Assembly: GCA_000277445.1 (NCBI GenBank)
Contig: AJWJ01000228.1
Span: 1-36,093 of the forward strand
DNA from: Polysphondylium violaceum
Taxonomy: Eukaryota > Evosea > Eumycetozoa > Dictyosteliales > Dictyosteliaceae
Direction: 5' to 3'
Length of the DNA stretch: 36,093 bases
Numbering within the stretch: the stretch's first letter is position 1; each line of letters begins with the position of its first letter. The position numbers and the translations under genes are program-made. Of the stretch, positions 9,528 through 20,554 are shown in pieces. The notes beneath the pieces were generated by a model, which was given only the letters and a program-made list of their open reading frames with translations, was not told where the DNA came from and did not search any database.

Positions 9528-12500
9528 TTATTTGAACGAAAGATTTTCAAATTGAGGTAAAAGATTTTGATTACTAGTGTTATCATTTGTGGGAATTGTA
9601 GTATCTATAGTTGTTATCGCTTCATTCTTTATATCCATAATAATATCTTTTTCCTCTTTTGGATTAATTTCGTTAGATTCATTATTAATATCTACACTAT
9701 GACTATTGTCAGTAGTGATGGTAGGATTATTTAATTGAATTTTAGTGATATCAAATTCATGAATTTGGGAAGATTGAATATAACTAAAAAGATGTTGATA
9801 AGCTTTTGACATTCTATGACTATTGAATATTATTTCATCTGGATAAAGTAGTTGGGTTGAAACTATAAGAATAAATCTTTTTTTAGCTCTAGTGAAACCG
9901 ACATTTAAACGATTTAAATTAAAACTAAATTCAGAGATTTTGTTGTTTAGGTTGAATCCATTGTAACAAAGAATAACATTATCGTATTCTTTACCTTGAG
10001 TAACTTCAACAGTGTTGACAATAGGTGTTACCAAGTTTTTAAGTTTCCATTTCTTTTCTTGAAGACTTAATATTGATGGAATAATAAGATTTCTTTGTTC
10101 ATGTAAGGGTGTAATGACGCCAAGTACATTTGAATTGTTCCAAAAGTTATTTTCAATTTCATCTTGATCACTATTATTATTGGCATTGGAATATTCTATA
10201 CGAAGAAATTCATAAATATCTTTTACAATTTGAGCTTCAACTTCTTTGTTTCCAAAGTAATTATCATTAAGTAGGATTGTATGAATTGATCGATCACTGT
10301 TGAATATTGAATGAGTGATTGGACTACCATGATTTGTAATGTCTAGACTTTTAATTGTGTTTTGACTTGGATTAAAGCATTGATATAAAGGTCCATACAA
10401 TGTAGAGGAAGAGAATTGGCAAAGCTCTTGATTCATTCTAAAGTTTTCATACAAAGATAATAGAGCTACAGGTCTATTGGTACAAGAAGGATCTGGGTAC
10501 ATTTTGGCAATATGTTGATTAAACAATGACTTGAGACAAGAAAAGATTGACTTATGAAGCTTGGGGTTCAATTTATCTTTTTTAATGACCAAATCTTTCT
10601 TTGATGAGTATTGATCATTTAAAACTGGTCCCAATTGTTGTTGATCACCACAAACAATCACTCTAGAATAAAAAGAATCTTGACCACCTTCAGTACCATT
10701 GAGTGGATTATCAGAGAGAATATTAAATACAGTTGCTCCAATAAAACTAGATAGTTGAGAGGCTTCATCTACAATCAAGAGATCAAACTCTTGCTTCATG
10801 GTGGCCAAGCCCCAGCTAGTGGATCCAACAACCAAGTATTTATGATTAAAGTCTTTCTTTTTGTCCAAGATTTCAATCATAGGGTCATCGGCAAACTCTG
10901 GTGTATCTTTTTTACTTGTACTTTGATTCTTTCTAAGATAAAAGTTTGGATCTTGACCAATAATAGTTTTGTACTCTTTCATTAGAGATGAGATTCTTTG
11001 CAAAAGATTATTAATTGCAGTGTGAGTGAATGATGTAATGGCAATTCTAAGTGGTTTTTCAAGACGATGGTAGGCTTCCATGAATATGAGAACAAGTAAT
11101 GCCAAAAAGTGGGTTTTACCAGTACCTGGTGGACCTCTTACCAATTGTAATCTCTTTTTAACAAAAGAATCAAATATTTCCATTTGAGATTTTGTCATGG
11201 TGAGTTTGTTGACAGAATCTTTGGATGCATCTTTTAATGACTCGACAACACCTTTGATAGATTGTAAAAATTTATCTTGATCTTTTAAATCTGTTATCCA
11301 AGGTAAAGGATTATCTAGTATATTTAAAAATGCATTATCTTTATCATTATCCATTTCCTCATAACTTGCCATCAAAGTTGAATGCATTTGGAAATATTTT
11401 ATATCAAACATTTCAAAGAAAATAAAATGTTTTTCTCTATCAAATTTAAAGATATTAGTATAAATAAATAATATCTACAACTTTATAAAATTACTTACAA
11501 TAATAAATCACATGATGGGGTTTTTCCTTGAAAAGAAATAGTATAACTAAGATTATTTTCTTTAATGATCGAAACAGATTCTTTTACCAAAGAAAGAGAA
11601 TGAATAAATTTATCTTTAATCATTGTAAATTGATTATCATTAATCTTTGATAAATGTTTTTCATTTTCAACTGCAGTTATATAGAAGCTTGTAATGTCTT
11701 TGGTGAAAAAATTTGTAAATTTAGGGAAGTTTTGTTTTGGAATATCGGCAACAAAAGTTAATAAATCTGTTTTAGGTGTTTTTTGTACTCTATTTATAGT
11801 AATAAATAGATTATAATGTTAGTATAAAATAAAATAATGAGAAATGATAAAAGATACAATACTTTTCAATTAATTTTAAAACTGAGTAAACACCTTCAAA
11901 TTGATTAAGTAGTAATGAATTTGATCTTTTGTTACGAATAGTTCTACAAGAGGATATGGTTTCATTTTGATAACAAAAATATAAATGTTTCATATGTTGA
12001 TTCTTGAAAAAGCTACTACTTGGACGTATTACAAATAAACTGGCTGGTTTTGAATTTTCACCATTGAATACTTGAGCTCTGAGATCATTGACTATCATTC
12101 TTTGACATTCTAATTGATAGTTTATAGGTACAGATGCGTCCAATTGTTTTTTAATAAATTGTTCATACATTTGATTACCATTTAATGGTAATGTTGTTGT
12201 TACTGTATTATTTTCATTATTGGATTGGGGACCTTGTTTAAAACAAGGTAATTTATCAACAATTTTTTCCAGAGTATAAATTGGATTAATATTTAATGCA
12301 TAGATCTTTTTAACGAGATCTTGAACTAAAATGAGTGAATTATCTTCTTGTCTGGTCTTAACTGGGGCTTTACGAGGTAAATGAATTTCTGGATAATAAT
12401 CAATGTTAAAGTTTATCCAATCATTATTATTTAATAATGTTCTCAAGACAACTAATACTTTATCTTGAAGCTCTTGATTAGAGTCAAGAGTGGAATGTTT

Positions 12501-15128
12501 GAGTAACTTGAAACAATTTGAGAGGAAATATTCTCTTTGGAATGCATCAAAAATAAAAGATTGCAATGATTTCTTTTGATCACAATCCAAGTAGATGTCG
12601 GCCAATTTGATTACCAAGTCACTAAATTGTTGCCCATTGAATAGATATTTATTGTCACTCTCGATGACCATAAGACCCCATTGATAGGGTGATTGAGAGC
12701 AAGGTTCGTGAACAACATTGATAAATACTTGGAGATCGACAGAGGAGGTTAACAAGACGTCAAAATTGTTGGTTATCTCTACGGAATCGTTCCACACTGC
12801 TTTGAGCTTGGGTAGGGCTCTGATCAACTCTGTGGTGTAGAGGGAAAGCAAAGATGGCTCAATTTCTTTGAGATTGTTGTTGTCTTCGTTTACTTTGTCA
12901 TGAAGAGCCAAGAGATACTCAATCTCTGACACAGTGCCAAGCTCAGACTTGGGTGGTACGATATTACGAATGGCTTGGTTGAGGTATGACACACTATTCA
13001 ATGATTTCTCGGCAACAGCTTGTTTGGTACAGTGCTCCAAGTACTCACAACCGTCACATCTTTCACTCACAATCCATGAACTGTCTTGTTTGGGTGTAGA
13101 TAAAATCTTTTCCAGTTGAGAAACAGAAGAGGTACGATCGCCAAATAGAAAAGTCGAGAGAATAGACACGGGATCTTTGAGTGAGAATGGTTCAGGCTTG
13201 TAGTTTCCTTTTAGATATATTCCTGCATTGTAGGAAACACTGATGTCGGGTATTTGGTGATAGGCTATGATATCGTTGAGCAAGAGATAGTAGAATGCCA
13301 ATTGAATCTTTTGAGAGAATGTGATTTTGTTTGTAGATTTGGCATCGAGAATCTCAATCTCTCGCTTTCCATTCGAGTCGGTTGTGATTAAAAGATAATC
13401 TGGTTTGGACATTGAAAAGCCGATAGATTTGGCAAGGTTTCTTTTGAATGTTGGTGGGGGATCAAGAGTGGATTGAATGATGTAGAAAGTACCCTTTTCC
13501 TCTCGAAGGATTCTCAATGTTTCATTCACTGGGATATCGTTTGAATCTGGACTGGTGGATTTAAATATCTTGATGTCACTCTTTTCTGCAGCAATTCTTG
13601 CCTCCATTTCCTCCAACACCTTTTCCTCCCACCTGAAGCCATCGTCAACGAGAGCCTGTTGGATGGATCCCATAGGATTCACTGGCACCGATGTGGATGA
13701 CACTGATCTTGTGGAAAATGATAGATATCTATCACAACCAAAATGGAAATATCTTCCGACGCCTGATGGTCTGACTTTGGCCTTCTCTACTTCATATTCA
13801 ATCTTTATAGGTGATGGTGATGGTGTTGTTTTACTTGACTTGTTTCTAAATGCATAAGACACATTACTATTGATTTGAATAGAAGAGGAAGCGGTACTTG
13901 CTTTGGGTAATGGTTTATAAGGTGTTTGAATACCAGGACTCTTTAACAAATCATCTGCTGATGGTATTGGGGTGGCAGTGGTATCTTGTTGTTTAAATTT
14001 ATAATCATCCATTAATGTATCTTTGATAAACAATAGCTTGTTGCCTTCCAAAGCTGTAGGAATGGCTATTGCTTGCTCATTGAGATTGTTGTACTCTTTC
14101 AAGTATTTTTTAATCAAGGTAGTAGCACTTTGTTCCTTGATCACAACTACTTTATCGTTGGCCACAGGCATATCTAAAACAAAATATGGAGTACTACCCT
14201 CCAAAACCATTCTAACTTCACATTTAATCTCTTTAAATACAAAGAAACACTTGTCGCTTAACTCAATCAAACCTTGTTCATAAAAGTTTTTCAATGTCTT
14301 TTTTAATTTAATCTGAGGAATTGGTGTTGTTGGTATAACTGTTGTACTATTGCTGTTGGTGGTGGTAGTAGTGGTGGTGGTTGTGGAGATGGGAGAATTA
14401 CTGTCTATTGTTGTTGATAAAGGTTCTTGATCAACTTTAGCTGTTTCTTTTCCAACTCCTAATAAATCAAATGTATCAATAAGTGAATCCAAATCCTTGT
14501 CGGATGAAACTGGTTTATTTAAATCCTCAACTTGTTCTGTTTCTTGTACTTTTTCATTTTGATCATTTTCAAGATTAGATGATGATGATTGACTTGAAAG
14601 AATAGTTGTAGTTAATAAATCTTTCATTGCCGAACCAAGAAATGAAAATATCTCTTTTTTCAAAGATTCTTTAAAACCATCCAAAGTACTAGGTTTGTCT
14701 TGTTCTTCTTGTTGTTGTTGTTTAGGTTCCTCACTTTGAACATCCTCCATACTTTGTGTACTATTATTACTATTGTTGGTATCGTGTGATGGTGATGCTG
14801 ATGGTTCAACTATATTACTTTTGTCTACAGATTCCTCTGGCAATACTACTGGAGGAGGTGGAAGATCAATACTATCTTTTTCTAAAACATCATTTGACTC
14901 GCTCTCAATTGGAGGTGGTGGTAATACCTCTAATTTTACATCACTATTACTATTATCGGTACCAGTACTGTCACTGTTATCATTGTTATTACAATAGTTT
15001 TCTATAGTTTTATTTAAAATTGTATCTATATCTGATTCTATTTTTAAAAGTTTTTCTTCTATAACAACAATCTGATTATCATTATCAATATTGTCTGTGC
15101 TGTTTGGTGGTGTAGATTTATCCTCCAT
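9528..15128 (-). CDS. RecB-like Fe-S nuclease fused to DNA2/NAM7-type SF1B helicase
   Basis: Model (minus strand): exons 15128-11863, 11789-11499, 11436-9528; introns 73 and 62 bp (GTATTG..TAG, GTAAGT..TAG); 1821 residues. Translation starts at the ATG at 15128; the TTG further upstream is not used. Residues 1-300 are low-complexity and acidic. A PD-(D/E)XK nuclease follows: C465 in FGCDRYLSFS, KPDYLLI and EILDAK (catalytic Lys about 597), then C691, C694 and C700 in CDGCEYLEHC. Together the four Cys match the iron-sulfur staple of Dna2/AddB/Cas4-type nucleases. The helicase has Walker A GPPGTGKT (1287-1294), DEAS (1409-1412), GDQQQLGP (about 1449), TQGKEYD (about 1665) and motif VI RLNVGFTRAKKR (about 1695). 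This is the layout of TM0106-like RecB nuclease plus UPF1/DNA2-like helicase. It is expected to act on single-stranded or flapped nucleic acid; the in vivo role is unknown. Confidence 0.88.
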
Positions 15129-15624
15129 CTCTTTCTCTTTACTATCAATAGAGGCAGATGTGGTGGTGTCTAGTTGTTGAGACAAAAAACAAAATTTATC
15201 GCGCAAAAGTTAAAATGAATTTTTTTTTGCAAAATTAAAAAATCAAATCTTCTCAGAAAACACTCGAAAATAAGTGCTATGAAAGATTTAAAATTTTCGA
15301 GGAGAAAAAAAATATATAAATTTTATTTAATAAATAGATATTCAACCTAATTAGTTGAGTTTTACAAAAAAATATATAATAAATGTATATATTGTATATA
15401 GACAGAGTAAATATTGTAAACCGATCAACAATGATAATGTTATAAAATATATATAAAGATAATATAATTGTTGTTGTTGTTATTGTTGTGATATCACATG
15501 TAAGGGGAATGTTGCCATGGGTGCCAGAAATTAATATAGAACAGTATAGATGTGGTTGTTTTGTATAGGGGTGTCTATATTCTGTAGCACCGCATGGATT
15601 ATATATATAAATAGTGGGTACTTT
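15129..15624. promoter_or_regulatory. promoter region of the nuclease-helicase gene
   Basis: No gene seen. Near the helicase start, CGAAAA/TTTTCG half-sites (about 15264 and 15294) form a small inverted repeat. A GTT-type microsatellite lies at about 15470-15488. A more GC-balanced block at 15495-15600 contains CATGGGTGCC and AGGGGTGTC, which read on the gene strand are CACCC/ACCCC motifs and may be promoter elements. Confidence 0.35.
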
Positions 15625-16665
15625 TTAATTTAAAGCAACACTAGATTTCCATTCATTCTCCCCAAAAGGAACTAAATAAGCTCTAGAAGTTACAACCTCA
15701 ATTATTTTTGAAATATCTTCCTCTACAGCTTGAATATATTGATCTTCACAATTTAATATTCTATTTTTAAAGAAAAACATATTATTAGTATTTGATATAA
15801 ATTGATACAAAATAACACCACTTACTTTATAATAATATTCTTTGAGTCAACTTTTGTTAATAATTGAATATCTTTGTAGAATAAAGTAGCTTTAACTGTA
15901 TTGTTGTGAATTCTATAAATTTCAGAGGGTGTGAATCTGTAGGTTCTATATTGATGTCTACCATACCAGTTGGTTCTGACAACTTCAAATTCAATATCTG
16001 CAGAGTCTTGAGGAATAACTGGTTCAGAGGGTAATCTCCATGGATTCCAAATATTTGAAACAATACCATACGACAACCATTCAATGAGATTTAATGATGA
16101 ATCGATATAACCAATTTCAAGATTTGGTTTGGATTCGATATCTGTTGGTTCAGTATCTGACAAGAATGCATCAACAAGACTCTTTTCATTAGCAGTTGAT
16201 TCAACTTTTCTATTTACTAATTCCTTAATTAATACATCAATCTCCTCAATTCTAGATTCTACCATATCACCTTCCTATAATATATTTTCTTATTAGTTTC
16301 CACTATCATCACTATTATTACCAATATTTTAAAATATAATATAATACATACACCCCATAGTTTACCATTAATTTCAATATATGGATATCTTGGTATTTTT
16401 TGAGAATGAGCTTTAATTCTCTTTTGAATATCAAAATGATAAGCGATATCAAAGATTGAAATTAAAGAATGTGGAACTTTTCTTGACAAAAAGATTTTAA
16501 ATAATTTCTTTTGTAAATCTATGACCTTTGAAGTAGTTCTATTATGGTCTACATAGATTTTAATGCCCTAGTTGAAATATATTACCATTCATATTAATAA
16601 ATATTAATTTGTATTTAATACTACGCTAAAAAAACACATACAAATGAATCATATAATTCTACCAT
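15625..16665 (-). CDS. Glutaredoxin-fold (SH3BGR-like) plus PH-like domain protein, uncharacterised
   Basis: Model (minus strand): exons 16665-16642, 16567-16352, 16274-15826, 15760-15625; introns 74, 77 and 65 bp; 274 residues. The tiny first exon encodes only MVELYDSF and splices at GTATGT. Residues 9-100 look like a thioredoxin/glutaredoxin-fold domain without a CxxC site: an opening strand IKIYVDHN, a helix, a strand VPHSLISIFDI, then PYIEINGKLWGEGDM in the place of the family's cis-Pro/G-D end. This resembles SH3BGR-like proteins. Residues about 173-265 look like a PH fold: a strand pair FEVVRTNWYGRHQYRTYRF, EIYRIHNN, and a closing helix EEDISKIIEVVTSR; it recalls the N-terminal PH-like region of RME-8/DNAJC13. 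Both domain calls are by eye. The function is unknown; a membrane-linked adaptor would fit. Confidence 0.6.
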
Positions 16666-17232
16666 ATTTATTTATTTATTATTATTCTTGGAGAGGAAAT
16701 TATAACAATGTAGAAAAAAAAATTAAAAAAGAATAAAATTAATGTAGAGAAATTTAGTTTTATTGTATAATAAATTAAATTGAATGATAAAAGAATACAA
16801 AACACGACACATTTACAATAGAACAAAAACATATTCCCCCACCACCAATTTTTTAGGGGTGTGAACCACACTACCACACTTTCAATCGTTTTTTCCTATT
16901 TAGTGTGTTCTTTTTTTTTTTTTTTAATTTTCTGAAAATAATTATTATTTTAATTTATTATTATTTTAGGTGACGATTCTCGAGATGAGAAAGAGACACA
17001 CGCACAACTTTAATAGTAATATTACTATTATTATAAGTTATTATTATTATTATTATTATTACTATTACTATGTCTGGTCATTATTAATAGTTGTCTTTTT
17101 TGTTTTTTTTTTTTTTTTCTTGAGGGGAGGGTGGGAGAAAGAAAAAGACAATGGTAACATGTTGACCACATAGGTGTTTGCTATTATTATTAGTAATTAA
17201 AAGTTCATTTACTAAAACAACAACACGGCAGA
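16666..17232. other. intergenic, with inverted repeat and ATT microsatellite
   Basis: No gene seen. GTGTG-AAC-CACAC (16859-16871), preceded by CCCCCACCACC and AGGGGTGTG, is a G-box-like inverted repeat about 190 bases upstream of the minus-strand gene starting at 16665. A TAT/ATT microsatellite lies at 17036-17066. A T-run is followed by GGGGAGGGTGGGAG (17124-17138), only three G-runs and so not a standard quadruplex. Confidence 0.4.
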
Positions 17233-18112
17233 TTAATTCATTGAAACCCTATGAGTACTCTTTAGACAATCTTGCAAGAGTTGTTCTCCATCCAATCCCA
17301 TTTTGGTGATTGTCATGACACACTCTTTAGCGATTTGATGAAACAAAGCATCTTGAATTTGATTCAATGTAATTTGATATGGTTCTTTAGCGATTGCAGG
17401 TGGTGTTGCTTTTGTAGTTGTTGACGATGATGATGATTTACAGCAACCTTCTTTATCACTACCTCCACCACAACATTGATCATCATCATCTTGATCTTGA
17501 CCATTGTCGTTTAATTTTAAACTATTGATATCGATACCACTTGAACAACATGCTGTTTTATCATTATTATCATCTTTACAACAACCATTTGTACTATTGT
17601 TGCCATCTTTGCTACAACATGAACTCGTGGCAGTAGTATTTACGACAACATTCTCTTTTTCCTCTTGGAAATTGATAAATCTAAATTTAAGATCATCAAT
17701 AGAGGGTGGAGAACATTTATCCTTGATGATTGAATTAATTTTCTCAACCAAAGATTCCAGTATACTTGAATCAACATTCTCTGGCACATATTGTTTGTTG
17801 TGGTGAAAAAACACATCCAACGAACTAATGAGACCCAACAGCTGTGACCAACGATAGGCAACCGTTGATCCTTGTATGAATCCCTCATTAAATCCTCTTT
17901 GTAATGTTATTTCTTTCCCAATTTCTAAACCATCTTGATAACCAATCTGTAAAATGATGTATATATTAATATCCGAGTCAACATCCACCATATCAAAGAC
18001 AAACACATACGGGAAATATTTGTTGGACTTGTCTGTCAGACTCCTTGTTTGAGAGATAGGCTAATTGATCTGTATCATTATCATTTCCATAGAAATCATC
18101 ATCATCACTCAT
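17233..18112 (-). CDS. Yae1-domain protein with Cys-Cys-rich linker
   Basis: Model (minus strand): exon 18112-18011, intron 18010-17947 (64 bp, GTATGT..CAG, phase 0), exon 17946-17233; 271 residues. In yeast and human, Yae1 with Lto1 links the cytosolic Fe-S targeting complex to ABCE1/Rli1, the ribosome-recycling ATPase. Here the intron splits the protein just before the diagnostic glycine ladder, IGYQDGLEIGKEITLQRGFN at 35-54 (Gly 36, 40, 44, 52, 56). The N-terminus is acidic (MSDDDDFYG). Residues 135-215 form a low-complexity linker with five Cys-Cys pairs (144-145, 156-157, 167-168, 192-193, 202-203) among Asp, Asn, Gly and Lys, not a known part of Yae1. The C-terminal segment is helical. 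The protein is larger than yeast Yae1 (141 aa) because of the linker and tail. Confidence 0.82.
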
Positions 18113-18531
18113 GTTATCCGACTATTATTGCTACTAAAGTATATAGATTGGGTATGGTAGTGTCTGTGACCGACGACGATGGGAGATATGCAAAAAGTGG
18201 CTACGATGCACACAATCGATCAAGCTCTCGTAGAAAAAAAATCAGTGAAATTTTTTCACAAAAAAAAAAGAATAAAAAAAATAGAAAAAAAATAAAAATT
18301 ACAAACACACCTGCATAGCATGCTATTTTTGCTTGGGTGGGTGTGATTTTTTTTTATATTAATTTAAAAAAAGACATACACACACACATATATATACATA
18401 TATATACCAACAGATATTGGATAATATTGTGAGAGGGAGGAGAGAGTGAAAACACAAAAGTCAAATAATATTATAACTATCTGTAATATTAATACTATAC
18501 ATACAACAACAACCAACAACTATTTATAAAT
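18113..18531. promoter_or_regulatory. shared divergent promoter of Yae1 and DCN1-like genes
   Basis: 419 bases between two divergent starts. It contains a perfect 12-base palindrome ATAGCATGCTAT (18315-18326) and, eight bases on, TGGGTGGGTGTG (18334-18345), a GBF-type G-box. CA and TA dinucleotide runs follow (18376-18412). Confidence 0.5.
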
Positions 18532-19800
18532 ATGGGCAATCATCCATCAAAAAAAGAGAAATCATCAAATGGTAAAAAGAAACTAGGTATGATTATCATA
18601 CCTTTATTTATTACCCTCCTTATCTCTAGATATAGAGTGTGTTTGTGTAGTGTGAAGTCATACTAACATCATCAATCCTCATAATAATAATAATAATAAT
18701 AACAATAATGATAATGATAGATGATCATAAACCAGTGGTTAGTAGTACACCTTCAACGGTCAATAAAGTGCATGTAGCTACACCATCAACATCAGAAACA
18801 AAACCATATACACCAGCAACACAACAACAAACACAACCTACAAATACATCAGCACCATCTACAACAAACAAAGTAGATAGTAGTAAATCTAATACCTCTG
18901 TGTATGTGTTTTGAGCCTTACTATTTTACAACAATACCCAATTCTTTTCCCCTATTCCTAATTATTTCCAATAATACTAACCACCACTTCCTCTACTCTT
19001 TAGCAACAGTAATCAAAATAGTAATAAACCTGAAGATAAAGCTAAAAGATTAGAAGAGTTTTTTGAAAAATATAAGGATCCAGAAGATCCAACTACAATA
19101 GGACCAGATGGTATTGTTAAACTCTGTGTAGATTTAGAGGTTGATCCTGAAGATGTATGTATTGGTAGCAGCAATAGTAATAGTAATCTATCTTTATATT
19201 ATATATATTAATATATATCAACTACTACATACATAGGTTGTTGTATTAGTTTTAGCTTGGCATTTAAATGCTAAACAAATGGGATTTTTCTCAAAGACAG
19301 AATTTATTAGTGGTTTAACTAAACTTGGAATTGACTCTCTTCCCAAACTTCAAAGTCATTTACCAAAGTTTAAAAAAGATTTAGAAGATCAAAATAGCTT
19401 TAAAGATATTTATAGATTTGCTTTTATTTTTGCCAAAGAGAATGAAAATAACAAGATTTTAGATTTAGAAAGTGCCTGTAATATGCTTAGTCTAGTAATT
19501 GGTGATAGATATCCTCATACTGAAAGATTAAAAGAATTTTTATTAACTGTATGTGTTTTGTTGTTTGTTAATTTATCTACCTATCCATTCATTAATTATG
19601 ATAATGATATTAACCACCATATACTATATATAATATAGCAAAAAAGTTATAGAGTATTAAATATGGATCAATGGTTATCTATTTTAGAGTTTTCAAAAGT
19701 TATAAATGCTGATGTTTCAAATTATGATGAAAATGGTGCTTGGCCTGTCATTCTAGATGAATTTGTAGAGTGGACAAGAGAAAAACTAAAGGCTCAATAA
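18532..19800 (+). CDS. DCN1-like protein (cullin neddylation co-E3), N-myristoylated type
   Basis: Model: join(18532..18586, 18721..18901, 19004..19154, 19237..19548, 19639..19800), 286 residues; all four introns are GT-AG and keep the frame. DCN1 proteins bind acetylated UBC12 and cullins and promote NEDD8 transfer. The PONY/potentiating-neddylation domain fills residues about 85-280: [10 protein letters not shown], the EF-hand-like [36 protein letters not shown], the conserved aromatic-rich end [10 protein letters not shown], and [13 protein letters not shown]. There is no UBA domain. The N-terminus [10 protein letters not shown] is a strong myristoylation signal (G2, S6, following lysines), like human DCNL3, which recruits cullin 3 to membranes. 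Residues 20-75 are a Ser/Thr/Pro/Gln linker. The first exon is short and encodes only this signal. Confidence 0.9.
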
Positions 19801-20554
19801 GAATAATGTATTGGTTATTCTTTTTTATCCCTCCATTCATCATTCAACAACAACTCCCTAACCTAAACAAACTTAGGCTTACCACTGTAGAATTGTTATA
19901 AAGTCTTTTATATATTGTATCATCAATGAATCTATTATTATTATTATTATTATATTATCACTATCTTGTATTAGTATTACTTTTATTTTTATTATTTTTA
20001 GAGTGAGATGACATTTTCAACATTTAAATAGTATGCGGGACAACTCCCATATTAGTTTTAAAAACTAACTTTTTCTCCAAATAAATGTTCAATTCCTTTC
20101 TATAAATAAAAACTATAGAATATTAAAATACTCACCTGGTGTAGAATCTACAAATTAAGACTATGTTTGCATATGCTAAAGAAGTGCATCGAGTCTTCCA
20201 ATTGTGGCGTCAATTTGCAACATCTTTCCAAACCCCCCCCCCCGTTTTTTTTGAATTTTTTTTTAATTATTTATTTTTTTATTTTGTGATCAAAAAATGT
20301 GGGAAAATGCACTAACCACCAATATTAGTGTACAACGCTCCTTTTTTTTATAATAAAAACGTGTTTGAAGAGATATATCTCATTGTGTCATTATAACAAT
20401 TAAAACACACCACACACCTATATCATTACAATTTATAATATTACATAATACACACATATTTATATAGTATTAAAAAAATAAAATTAAAACAAGGGAATAG
20501 AATATCACGAGAATATATTTTAGAGAAGCAGTCAGTCAGAAGTAATAGTGCAAA
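19801..20554. other. intergenic, PAP2 promoter; a possible small coding remnant
   Basis: Mostly ATT repeats and A/T tracts. The block 20010-20235 is less repetitive. On the plus strand 20161-20234 reads MFAYAKEVHRVFQLWRQFAT and then SFQTP before running into an 11-base C homopolymer (20230-20240) and a T tract; no downstream exon is evident. On the minus strand the same block carries a GTGAGT donor-like word, but the only nearby acceptor would give a 35-base intron, too short here. It may be a gene remnant or chance. Confidence 0.25.

Noticed and set aside
15129-15206. Extension of the helicase N-terminus by 26 residues
   Set aside because: It would need a TTG start; the first ATG in frame is at 15128.
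17121-17140. Possible G-quadruplex
   Set aside because: Only three G-runs of three or more.
16970-17173. 67-codon plus-strand frame
   Set aside because: Mostly translation of an ATT microsatellite and a T tract (Tyr and Phe runs).
18049-18318. 89-codon plus-strand frame opposite Yae1 exon 1
   Set aside because: Antisense to the Yae1 first exon and ending in A homopolymers.
20035-20235. Possible spliceosomal RNA or minus-strand gene with a GTGAGT donor
   Set aside because: No ACAGAGA box or other snRNA core, and the implied intron would be about 35 bases, too short for this genome.
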